Positions 8,480 through 13,635 of a stretch of 14,010 nucleotides of DNA are shown here, piece after piece (position 1 is the first letter of the stretch; the number at the start of each line of letters is the position of its first letter). Under the pieces are notes generated by a model, which saw nothing but the letters and a program-made list of their open reading frames with translations, did not search any database and had not been told where the DNA came from. The DNA comes from JANLSE01 sp038214135 (GTDB lineage: Bacteria; Chloroflexota; Chloroflexia; Chloroflexales; Roseiflexaceae): positions 1 to 14,010 of the forward strand of contig JBBQSD010000150.1 of assembly GCA_038214135.1 (NCBI GenBank), read 5' to 3'. A program made the position numbers and the translations under genes.

Positions 8480-8504
8480 ATGTTATGGCTAACATGAATA
8501 ACAT
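8480..8504. promoter_or_regulatory. Candidate operator overlapping the minus-strand promoter
   Basis: ATGTTA-TGGC-TAACAT (8480-8495) is a 16-bp palindrome. It is nested with a wider inverted pair, ATGTTAT at 8480-8486 and ATAACAT at 8498-8504. It covers the predicted -10 and start point of the transport operon, where a LacI-family repressor would block transcription. Its half GTTATGGCTAAC shares 9 of 12 positions with the reverse complement of the site in front of the regulator gene. Confidence 0.4.
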
Positions 8505-8523
8505 GGTAGAATAAAATTGTCAA
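8495..8523 (-). promoter_or_regulatory. Candidate promoter of the ABC transporter/hydrolase operon
   Basis: On the minus strand a perfect -35 TTGACA (8523-8518) is followed after 17 bases by TATTCA (8500-8495). The -35 and spacing are ideal; the -10 is only a partial match. It mirrors the TTGACA-N17-TATTCT promoter of the divergent regulator gene. Transcription would begin near 8488, about 315 bases before the binding-protein start. Confidence 0.45.
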
Positions 8524-8596
8524 GAAGCAATTAGATGTGCCGTAGAGGATGGCGGAGCATTTTGGCGCCACGTCGCAATGCCAACAATGACCATAG

Positions 8597-8660
8597 GGGC
8601 GGTTCGTGAACCGCCCATCATGACGGTTAATGCCGGGAGCGTGGGCGGTTCGCGAACCCC
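8597..8660. repeat. Palindromic repeat GGGCGGTTC-n2-GAACCGCCC and diverged second copy
   Basis: GGGCGGTTCGTGAACCGCCC (8597-8616) is a 9-bp stem with a 2-base centre. A second, decayed copy starts GGGCGGTTCGCGAACCCC at 8643. Both lie between the two divergent promoters. The form is that of short palindromes dispersed in Chloroflexia intergenic DNA; a regulatory role here is not shown. Confidence 0.55.
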
Positions 8661-8662
8661 TC

Positions 8663-8674
8663 CGAAACGTTACG
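8663..8674. promoter_or_regulatory. LacI-type operator-like site with CG centre
   Basis: CGAAACGTTACG is a 12-bp near-palindrome around AACGTT, the central CpG form preferred by most LacI-family regulators. It is only one mismatched pair from perfect symmetry. It lies upstream of the regulator's -35, between the divergent promoters, a position suited to an auxiliary site. It directly follows the decayed GC palindrome, so it may be a repeat remnant. Confidence 0.25.
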
Positions 8675-8698
8675 TCATTCCCTGGGTAAATATCCCTG

Positions 8699-8727
8699 TT
8701 GACAGCACAAGCAGATATTAGTATTCT
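8699..8727 (+). promoter_or_regulatory. Candidate promoter of the LacI-family gene
   Basis: TTGACA (8699-8704), 17 bases, then TATTCT (8722-8727, four of six matches). The start point would be near 8734, leaving a leader of about 32 bases. The leader contains the palindrome at 8749-8764 but no clear Shine-Dalgarno sequence. Confidence 0.5.
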
Positions 8728-8748
8728 TAAACATCTCAGCATTCTACT

Positions 8749-8764
8749 GTGGTATCGATAACAC
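8749..8764. promoter_or_regulatory. Candidate autoregulatory operator abutting the regulator start codon
   Basis: GTGGTATCGATAACAC is a 16-bp palindrome around TATCGATA with one mismatched pair, centred on CG as usual for LacI-family sites. It ends two bases before the ATG at 8766, inside the predicted leader. Binding there would repress the regulator's own gene by roadblock. It also occupies the place where a ribosome site would normally be. Confidence 0.4.
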
Positions 8765-8765
8765 T

Positions 8766-9815
8766 ATGGAATCAGATCCGCCAATTGGAGTAACCCTCCA
8801 GGATGTCGCTGCACGTGCTGGCGTCTCGACGATGACTGTCTCACGGGTGGTGAACCAAGCGAAACGAGTTGCGCCAGCAACGCGTGAGCGTGTTGAGCGG
8901 GCAATTCATGATCTGGGTTTTGTTCCCAATGCACTTGCCCGTGGGCTTTTACAGGGCCGTACCCACACAATTGCGCTGCTGCTGACGGATATTAGCAATC
9001 CATTCTTCACGCAGATAGCCCGCGGTGTTGAGGATGTCGCCCAGCGCAACGGGTATACCGTGATCTTCGCAAATAGCGATGAATCGCCGCAGAAGGAAGC
9101 CCAATATGTCCAGACGCTGTTAAGCCACCAGATCGATGGCCTGATTATCGCTCCAGCCGGAAATGCATCGCGGCCATTGCTGGATCTGCTGATCCGGCGC
9201 AAGAAACCATTTGTCCTGATTGATCGGGTGATCGATGGAATTGCCGTTGATGCAGTGGTTGGCGATAATATTGGCGGCGCACGGATTCTGACAGAACATT
9301 TGATAGCACTTGGACATCGACGCATTGCGCTTGTGCATGCATCATCAGAGATATCCACGGCTCGTGAGCGGCAACGCGGCTATCTAGAAGCGTTATGGTT
9401 CCATGGAATCGAAGTCGATCAGGATCTGATTGTGGAGGGCGATTTTAAGCGGGCAAGCGGTGCGGAAGCTGCCAGGCAGTTGCTGCGCTTGCCACAGGCG
9501 CGCCGCCCGACGGCGATTTTTGCCGATAACAACTTTCATGCGATTGGCGTTATTGAATCGCTCCGTGAAGCAAAACAGCATGTTCCACAGGATATTGCGG
9601 TTGTGTGCTTCGATGATATTGAGCTTGCCTCTGCGCTCCAGCCATTCCTGACGGTTGTGGCACAGCCAGCGCGAACATTCGGCACGATCGCCATGCAGTT
9701 CTTGCTGGATCGGCTCACCGGCACAGAAGCCGTAGCAGCCCGCAGAGTCGTTCTGCCACCAGAACTGATCATCCGTGAATCGTGTGGGGCGCAGCTGAAA
9801 GCACAGAAACGGTAA
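8766..9815 (+). CDS. LacI-family transcriptional regulator
   Basis: 349 aa. The N-terminal helix-turn-helix (VTLQDVAARAGVSTMTVSRVVN, residues 9-30) and the hinge helix region (VPNALARGLLQGRT, 53-66) are classical LacI/GalR. The periplasmic-binding-like effector domain follows, with TIALLLTDISNPFFTQIARGVEDVA, QIDGLIIAP, FVLIDR, GARILTEHLIALGHRRIALVH, PTAIFADNNFHAIGVIESLRE and VVCFDD. The length is normal. ATG 8766 is the only usable start because the HTH begins nine residues in and no in-frame start lies upstream; no Shine-Dalgarno is visible in front of it. It lies between the divergent transport operon and the mutarotase/fucosidase genes and most likely represses both until an intracellular sugar, inferred to be L-fucose or a fucosyl-oligosaccharide, binds it. 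Confidence 0.92.
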   Translation: MESDPPIGVTLQDVAARAGVSTMTVSRVVNQAKRVAPATRERVERAIHDLGFVPNALARGLLQGRTHTIALLLTDISNPFFTQIARGVEDVAQRNGYTVIFANSDESPQKEAQYVQTLLSHQIDGLIIAPAGNASRPLLDLLIRRKKPFVLIDRVIDGIAVDAVVGDNIGGARILTEHLIALGHRRIALVHASSEISTARERQRGYLEALWFHGIEVDQDLIVEGDFKRASGAEAARQLLRLPQARRPTAIFADNNFHAIGVIESLREAKQHVPQDIAVVCFDDIELASALQPFLTVVAQPARTFGTIAMQFLLDRLTGTEAVAARRVVLPPELIIRESCGAQLKAQKR

Positions 9816-9857
9816 CTCGGCCTTATACAAAGAACAAATAAACAAACGCACAAGGAG

Positions 9858-9927
9858 GGGCGAACACGAGGTTCGCCCGCTCTGATCGCACGGCGATACC
9901 CAATCTGGGCGAACACGAGGTTCGCCC
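9858..9927. repeat. Two direct copies of a GGGCGAAC-ACGAG-GTTCGCCC hairpin repeat
   Basis: Identical 21-base units at 9858-9878 and 9907-9927 each have an 8-bp perfect stem and the loop ACGAG. They stand 49 bases apart start to start, after the regulator stop codon and before the mutarotase. In RNA they would form two consecutive hairpins, without T-runs. They probably belong to a dispersed intergenic repeat family and may act as a weak transcription barrier after the regulator gene. Confidence 0.65.
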
Positions 9928-9942
9928 ACTACGTAACGACCC

Positions 9943-9957
9943 ATTGACATCAATGTC
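9943..9957. promoter_or_regulatory. Overlapping small palindromes before the mutarotase gene
   Basis: ATTGA-CA-TCAAT (9943-9954) and GACAT-CA-ATGTC (9946-9957) are overlapping perfect inverted repeats about 40 bases before the ATG. They include TTGACA (9944-9949), a possible -35, but no good -10 follows at 16-18 bases. They could be a regulator site for the mutarotase/fucosidase transcript. The sequence does not match the palindromes near the regulator promoter. Confidence 0.25.
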
Positions 9958-9994
9958 GTTCGGATCAACGTTGGCTGAAACACAAGGATGTGCC

Positions 9995-10384
9995 ATGCTC
10001 ATAACTGGAATCCTCAATCCACAGATCAATTCACTATTGAGTCGTGTGCGGCATACCAATATGCTGGTGATCACGGATCGCGGATTTCCCTTCTGGCCGA
10101 TGATCGAAACGATTGATATCACACTTATCGATGATATTCCTACCGTGCTGCAGGTGCTGAATGCGATTCGGCCAAACTTTGTGATCGGTGAGATCATTCT
10201 TGCATGTGAGTTTCGTGAGCATAACTCACCAGAGACTGTGGAGCAATTCGCTGTGGCTATGCATGCGCTGAATGTGACATTCATGCCACATACTGATCTG
10301 AAGCAGCGTGTGCCAAGCGCAATCGGCCTCATTCGTACTGGTGATACGACGCCATATGCCAATATGATTCTAATATCGGCGTAG
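9995..10384 (+). CDS. RbsD/FucU-family sugar mutarotase (likely L-fucose or related pyranose)
   Basis: 129 aa cytoplasmic enzyme that interconverts anomers or pyranose/furanose forms of a free sugar. The sequence aligns with E. coli RbsD by eye: H20 in RHTN and D28 in TDRGFP fall at the numbers of the RbsD catalytic residues. H99 is near RbsD H98, and the end IRTGDTTPYANMIL mirrors IRSGECSPYANIIL. It resembles RbsD more than FucU, but its position directly before an alpha-L-fucosidase argues that the substrate is the released fucose. I chose ATG 9995 because AAGGA (9984-9988) lies 6 bases upstream and because RbsD proteins begin here. The longer frame from 9944 is rejected. The fucosidase gene follows 33 bases later, so the two are probably co-transcribed. 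Confidence 0.85.
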   Translation: MLITGILNPQINSLLSRVRHTNMLVITDRGFPFWPMIETIDITLIDDIPTVLQVLNAIRPNFVIGEIILACEFREHNSPETVEQFAVAMHALNVTFMPHTDLKQRVPSAIGLIRTGDTTPYANMILISA

Positions 10385-10417
10385 CCAAACACTATTCGAT
10401 CAAAGGAGCTACAGAAC

Positions 10418-11860
10418 ATGGATGCCGTTGATCAGACTATCGCGGCTGGGCCATTCAAGGCGGAATGGGAATCGCTGAAAGCCTATCAGGTGCCTGCCTG
10501 GTATGAAGACGGCAAGTTCGGAATCTTCATCCATTGGGGTGTCTATTCGGTTCCAGCCTTTGGCAACGAATGGTACCCGCGCAACATGTATCGCCAGGGA
10601 ACCCCCGAATTCCAGCATCATGTTGCAACATACGGCCCACATGCACAGTTTGGCTATAAGGATTTCATCCCACAACTGACTGCTGCAAACTTCGATGCAA
10701 ATAGCTGGGCGGAATTGTTCGCCAAATCGGGAGCAAAATTCGTTGTCCCGGTTGCGGAACACCACGATGGCTTCGCCATGTACGATACTGCGCTATCGGA
10801 ATGGAACGCCATGCAGATGGGGCCAAAGCGCGATATTCTTGGCGAACTGGCAGCAGCAACTCGTAAGCACGACATGGTGTTTGGCCTTTCGAGCCACCGC
10901 GCTGAACACTGGTGGTTCTTCAATGCTGGCACGCAATTCGATTCGGACGTTCGAGATCCACGCAACCTGGGCTTATATGGCCCGGCCCAAACCGAACCAA
11001 GCAATCTGCAAAGCCTGAACTCGGCAGAACGCCCGGATCAGGCATTCCTGGACGACTGGCTGGCGCGCACATGCGAACTGATCGACAAATATCAGCCGCA
11101 GTTGATCTGGTTCGACTGGTGGATTCAGCACGAGGCGTTTGAACCAAGCCTGCGCCGCTTTGCGGCATATTACTATAATCGTGGCGCAGAATGGGGCCGT
11201 GGCGTGGCGGTTAACCATAAATATAAAGCATTCCCTGAAGGAGCGGCGGTTTTCGATATCGAACGTGGGCAGGTATCGGATATCTACCCGCACTTCTGGC
11301 AGAATGATACATCGGTGGCCAAGAATTCCTGGGGCTATAGCAAGAACCAGGATTACAAAACGGTTGACTCACTGGTTGATGATCTTGTTGATGTTGTCAG
11401 CAAGAATGGCGCATTATTGCTCAATGTCGGGCCACGCCCAGATGGCACCATCCCCGAGGAAGAGCAGCAGATGCTGCTTGAGATTGGCGAGTGGCTGGCA
11501 CTTAATGGCGAGGCGATCTATGGCACACGGCCATGGAAGGTGTTTGGCGAAGGCCCAACACAGGTCAGCGAGGGTGCGTTCACCGATACAAAGCGGGCAC
11601 CCTTTACCGGCCAGGATATTCGCTTCACCGCTAAAGGCGCGGATTTCTATGCAAGCCTGCTGGCCTGGCCTGGCGAACAGGTGACGATCCATTCGCTGGC
11701 CGCATCGGCTGGGCTATGGGATCGCACAATTGATGCTGTTCACCTGCTTGGGCATAGCGAAGCACTGGATTGGTCGCTTGGCGAGGATGGGCTGACGGTT
11801 GATCTGCCAGCGACTGCTCCATGCCAACATGCCTTCGTGTTGAAGATTAGGAGCCACTAA
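10418..11860 (+). CDS. GH29 alpha-L-fucosidase, cytoplasmic
   Basis: 480 aa, retaining alpha-L-fucosidase family GH29. No signal peptide is visible, so it acts inside the cell on imported oligosaccharide. Family landmarks are DGKFGIFIHWGVYSVP (H39-W40-G41), EWYPRNMY, VVPVAEHHDGFAMYD (H115-H116-D117) and LIWFDWW, where D233 is the expected nucleophile. SWGYSKNQDYKTVDSLVDDLVDVVSKNGALLLNVGPRPDGTIP and WLALNGEAIYGTRPW follow. The acid/base is less certain: E282 in DIERG is a candidate, while the place before SWGY where human FUCA1 and the Thermotoga enzyme have WE reads WQ (W294-Q295). A beta-sandwich domain covers about 385-480. AAGGAG (10403-10408) lies 9 bases before the ATG. It follows the mutarotase gene closely and complements the GH151-like enzyme of the divergent operon, perhaps on a different linkage. 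Confidence 0.92.
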   Translation: MDAVDQTIAAGPFKAEWESLKAYQVPAWYEDGKFGIFIHWGVYSVPAFGNEWYPRNMYRQGTPEFQHHVATYGPHAQFGYKDFIPQLTAANFDANSWAELFAKSGAKFVVPVAEHHDGFAMYDTALSEWNAMQMGPKRDILGELAAATRKHDMVFGLSSHRAEHWWFFNAGTQFDSDVRDPRNLGLYGPAQTEPSNLQSLNSAERPDQAFLDDWLARTCELIDKYQPQLIWFDWWIQHEAFEPSLRRFAAYYYNRGAEWGRGVAVNHKYKAFPEGAAVFDIERGQVSDIYPHFWQNDTSVAKNSWGYSKNQDYKTVDSLVDDLVDVVSKNGALLLNVGPRPDGTIPEEEQQMLLEIGEWLALNGEAIYGTRPWKVFGEGPTQVSEGAFTDTKRAPFTGQDIRFTAKGADFYASLLAWPGEQVTIHSLAASAGLWDRTIDAVHLLGHSEALDWSLGEDGLTVDLPATAPCQHAFVLKIRSH

Positions 11861-12058
11861 CTCCCCTCCCCCAACCGCCCTCTCCCCCAACCCCTCCCCC
11901 ACAGGTGGGGAGGGGCGCACAGGGCTCGTAAGAGGTCAGTTCCTCCTCTCCCCGGCGTGGGAGAGGAGGTCAGGGGGTGAGGGAATCACGCACAGCAGGA
12001 CGCCTTCGCGCAAAAACCCTCCACCTGGGCAGGCATGAGGGCCATTAGGACAAGAACA
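11861..12058. repeat. Pyrimidine/purine-rich repeat block with two strong hairpins
   Basis: Directly after the fucosidase stop, the DNA is a run of CCCTCCCCC-like words. CCCCTCCCC (11891-11899) pairs with GGGGAGGGG (11907-11915). CCTCCTCTCCC (11942-11952) pairs perfectly over 11 bp with GGGAGAGGAGG (11959-11969). A short relative (CCCTCGGCGTGGGAGAGGG) occurs at 13085-13103. The block resembles the CCCTCTCCC...GGGAGAGGG dispersed repeats of Chloroflexia and cyanobacteria. It may end fucosidase transcription, although no T-run follows. The rest, to 12045, shows nothing else. Confidence 0.6.
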
Positions 12059-13075
12059 ATGCAGACAATCATTCTTGAGCAACCAGGGCAGTTTCTGCTC
12101 ACAAGCACAGATGCACCAGCGGCACTCGCAGCAGGAGAGGCGCTGGTGCGTGTTGCTCGCGTTGGGATCTGTGGAACCGATATTCATGCCTTTCATGGAC
12201 GCCAGCCATTCTTTAGCTATCCACGAATCCTGGGCCACGAACTGGGTGTTGAGGTTGTAGCGCTTGCGCCAGATGTTCAGGGGCTATCAATCGGAGCGCA
12301 CTGCGCTGTCGAACCCTATCTTAACTGCGGAACATGTATCGCCTGCCGACGCGATCGCCCAAATTGTTGTGTCAACCTGCGCGTACTCGGCGTGCATAGC
12401 GATGGCGGCATGCGCGAATATATTACGCTTCCTGCCGCAAAACTGCATCCATCCGAACGGCTCTCATTCGAGCAACTGGCGCTTGTCGAAACATTGGGCA
12501 TTGGTGCACATGCCGTTGATCGGGCACAACTGAGCGATGGCGAGACGGTACTGGTGATTGGTGCAGGGCCAATTGGGCTGGCGGTGATGCAGTTCGCCCG
12601 CCTTGCCGGGGCGCATGTGATCGGGCTAGATATCAGCGAACAGCGTTTGACATTTGCCCGTTCGCAGGGTACCGTCGATGAGACCGTTATCGGTGGCAGC
12701 GATGCACTGGCACAGGTTGAGTCACTCACGAACGGCGATCTGCCGACGGCTGTTTTTGATGCGACAGGCAGCCCAGCATCCATGATGCAGGCATTTCAGT
12801 ATGTCGCCCATAGTGGCAGGCTTGTGTATGTGAGCCTGGTGCAGGGTGATATTACGTTCAGCGATCCGGCCTTCCATCGGCGGGAAATAACGCTACTGGC
12901 AACTCGCAATGCCACAGCTGGCGATTTTCGGCGAATTATCGGCTGGATCGAGGCCGGGGCAATTGATACAACACCATGGATCACCCATCGCGCAACCAGC
13001 GGCGATTTTGTTGAACAGTTCCCGAATTGGTTACGGCCAGATTCGGGGCTTGTGAAGGGCATGCTGGTATTATAG
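12059..13075 (+). CDS. Zinc-dependent medium-chain dehydrogenase, RspB/YjjN-like
   Basis: 338 aa MDR-superfamily polyol/sugar-acid dehydrogenase. Catalytic zinc ligands are visible at C38 (GICGTD), H60-E61 (GHE) and E144. The structural zinc site has C90, C93, C96 and C104. The Rossmann motif GAGPIG (168-173) and D191 at the end of the next strand indicate NAD+. The N-terminus MQTIILEQPGQF and LRVLGVHSDGGMREY closely recall E. coli YjjN (L-galactonate 5-dehydrogenase) and RspB. L-galactonate and L-fuconate have related stereochemistry, so a role in oxidative fucose catabolism (on fucose or a fuconate-derived acid) is a reasonable inference, not shown. ATG 12059 is chosen over 12035 because TTAGGA ends 8 bases before it and YjjN begins the same way. 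It follows the fucosidase on the same strand but a 198-base repeat block intervenes, so it may be expressed separately. Confidence 0.85.
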   Translation: MQTIILEQPGQFLLTSTDAPAALAAGEALVRVARVGICGTDIHAFHGRQPFFSYPRILGHELGVEVVALAPDVQGLSIGAHCAVEPYLNCGTCIACRRDRPNCCVNLRVLGVHSDGGMREYITLPAAKLHPSERLSFEQLALVETLGIGAHAVDRAQLSDGETVLVIGAGPIGLAVMQFARLAGAHVIGLDISEQRLTFARSQGTVDETVIGGSDALAQVESLTNGDLPTAVFDATGSPASMMQAFQYVAHSGRLVYVSLVQGDITFSDPAFHRREITLLATRNATAGDFRRIIGWIEAGAIDTTPWITHRATSGDFVEQFPNWLRPDSGLVKGMLVL

Positions 13076-13264
13076 TGCGTTCCCCCCTCGGCGTGGGAGA
13101 GGGATTACTAAACTAATCGCGCAGAAACCCGCAGGGACGTGATATATCGCGCCTGGGCGTATGCGATACGCCCCAACCCCGCATAATAAGGTTGGATGAA
13201 TTACTAGATAACATGGTGTATTATTGTTAGCATATAGTGTTCCATCACTTGTGAGAGCCAGATC
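13076..13264. repeat. Intergenic block of three short palindromic repeat types
   Basis: In order: a decayed CCCTC...GGGAGAGGG element (13085-13103), GGACGTGATATATCGCGCC (13135-13153, a diverged copy of the perfect palindrome at 4685-4704), and GGGCGTAT-GCG-ATACGCCC (13155-13173, perfect 8-bp stem). The two last elements are directly adjacent. From 13190 the DNA becomes AT-rich and probably holds the promoter of the next gene. TATTAT at 13219-13224 is a possible -10 without a good -35. Confidence 0.6.
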
Positions 13265-13576
13265 ATGCGTCTGCGCCGTTGGAGTGGTTGCCTTGTTGCC
13301 CTGATACTGCTGAGTAGCGCCATCGTCATTTCTGTCATGATGGTTGGCTCGGGGCGCATGAATCTGCCGCAAATGACTGTTGATCTGGGAGTAGCACAAT
13401 TCATCCTGAGCACTGCAACACTCCCGCTTTGCCCACAACAGGTGCCGTGTGTCTCACAGCTCCCCAGGCCGGTTCTACGCATTGCCACAGCCTGGATTGT
13501 TCTGCCCCCACGCGCTGGTCAGTCATCACAGATGATCAAGCTCTTTTCAGTATCACGCAGAGAACTCGATCCATAA
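13265..13576 (+). CDS. Small membrane-anchored or secreted protein of unknown function
   Basis: 103 aa. I do not recognise the family. Three arginines in the first five residues and a hydrophobic segment (about 9-27, CLVALILLSSAIVISVMMV) make an N-terminal membrane anchor or signal peptide. No lipobox or clear signal-peptidase site follows. The remaining 75 residues are probably outside the cell and include a cysteine pair CPQQVPC that could form a small disulphide loop, and a hydrophobic AWIVLPP stretch. The ribosome site is poor (GAGAG 9 bases upstream). The next gene starts 59 bases later in the same direction with a very similar context (CGATCATGCGTC versus GATCATGCGTCT), so the two may be partners. 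It is well separated from the fucose genes by repeats. Confidence 0.55.
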   Translation: MRLRRWSGCLVALILLSSAIVISVMMVGSGRMNLPQMTVDLGVAQFILSTATLPLCPQQVPCVSQLPRPVLRIATAWIVLPPRAGQSSQMIKLFSVSRRELDP

Positions 13577-13635
13577 ACAGCCCTGAACATGCCCATATGT
13601 TCTCAGCACAGGACTTCATAACCAGGGGAACGATC

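Larger units (their letters stand above)
8171..8765. promoter_or_regulatory. Divergent control region between the transport operon and the LacI-family gene
   Basis: About 600 bases without a convincing gene; the small frames inside it have no ribosome sites or recognisable products. It holds a minus-strand promoter (8495-8523), a plus-strand promoter (8699-8727), a GC-rich palindrome and its diverged copy (8597-8660), and several operator-like palindromes, listed separately. If the minus promoter is correct, the transport operon has a 5' leader of about 315 bases, unusually long. An isolated Shine-Dalgarno-like AAAGGAGGG on the minus strand near 8266-8274 has no usable start codon behind it. 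Confidence 0.6.

Noticed and set aside
8455..8742. 95-codon minus-strand frame in the divergent control region
   Set aside because: It spans both promoters and the GC palindromes, and has no ribosome site or recognisable sequence.
9858..9927. CRISPR-like repeat pair
   Set aside because: Only two copies, palindromic 21-mers with a 28-base gap and no cas genes; better read as dispersed hairpin repeats.
9944..9994. Upstream start for the mutarotase
   Set aside because: It would add 17 residues absent from RbsD, overlaps a TTGACA/palindrome, and lacks the AAGGA that serves ATG 9995.
9823..10419. 198-codon minus-strand frame over the mutarotase gene
   Set aside because: It crosses both hairpin repeats and lies opposite a gene with conserved catalytic residues.
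11861..11985. Rho-independent terminator after the fucosidase
   Set aside because: Stems are strong but no T-run follows either of them, so the block is listed as a repeat with only possible terminator function.
12035..12058. Upstream start codon for the dehydrogenase
   Set aside because: The added residues MRAIRTRT have no counterpart in YjjN/RspB and the Shine-Dalgarno sequence fits ATG 12059.
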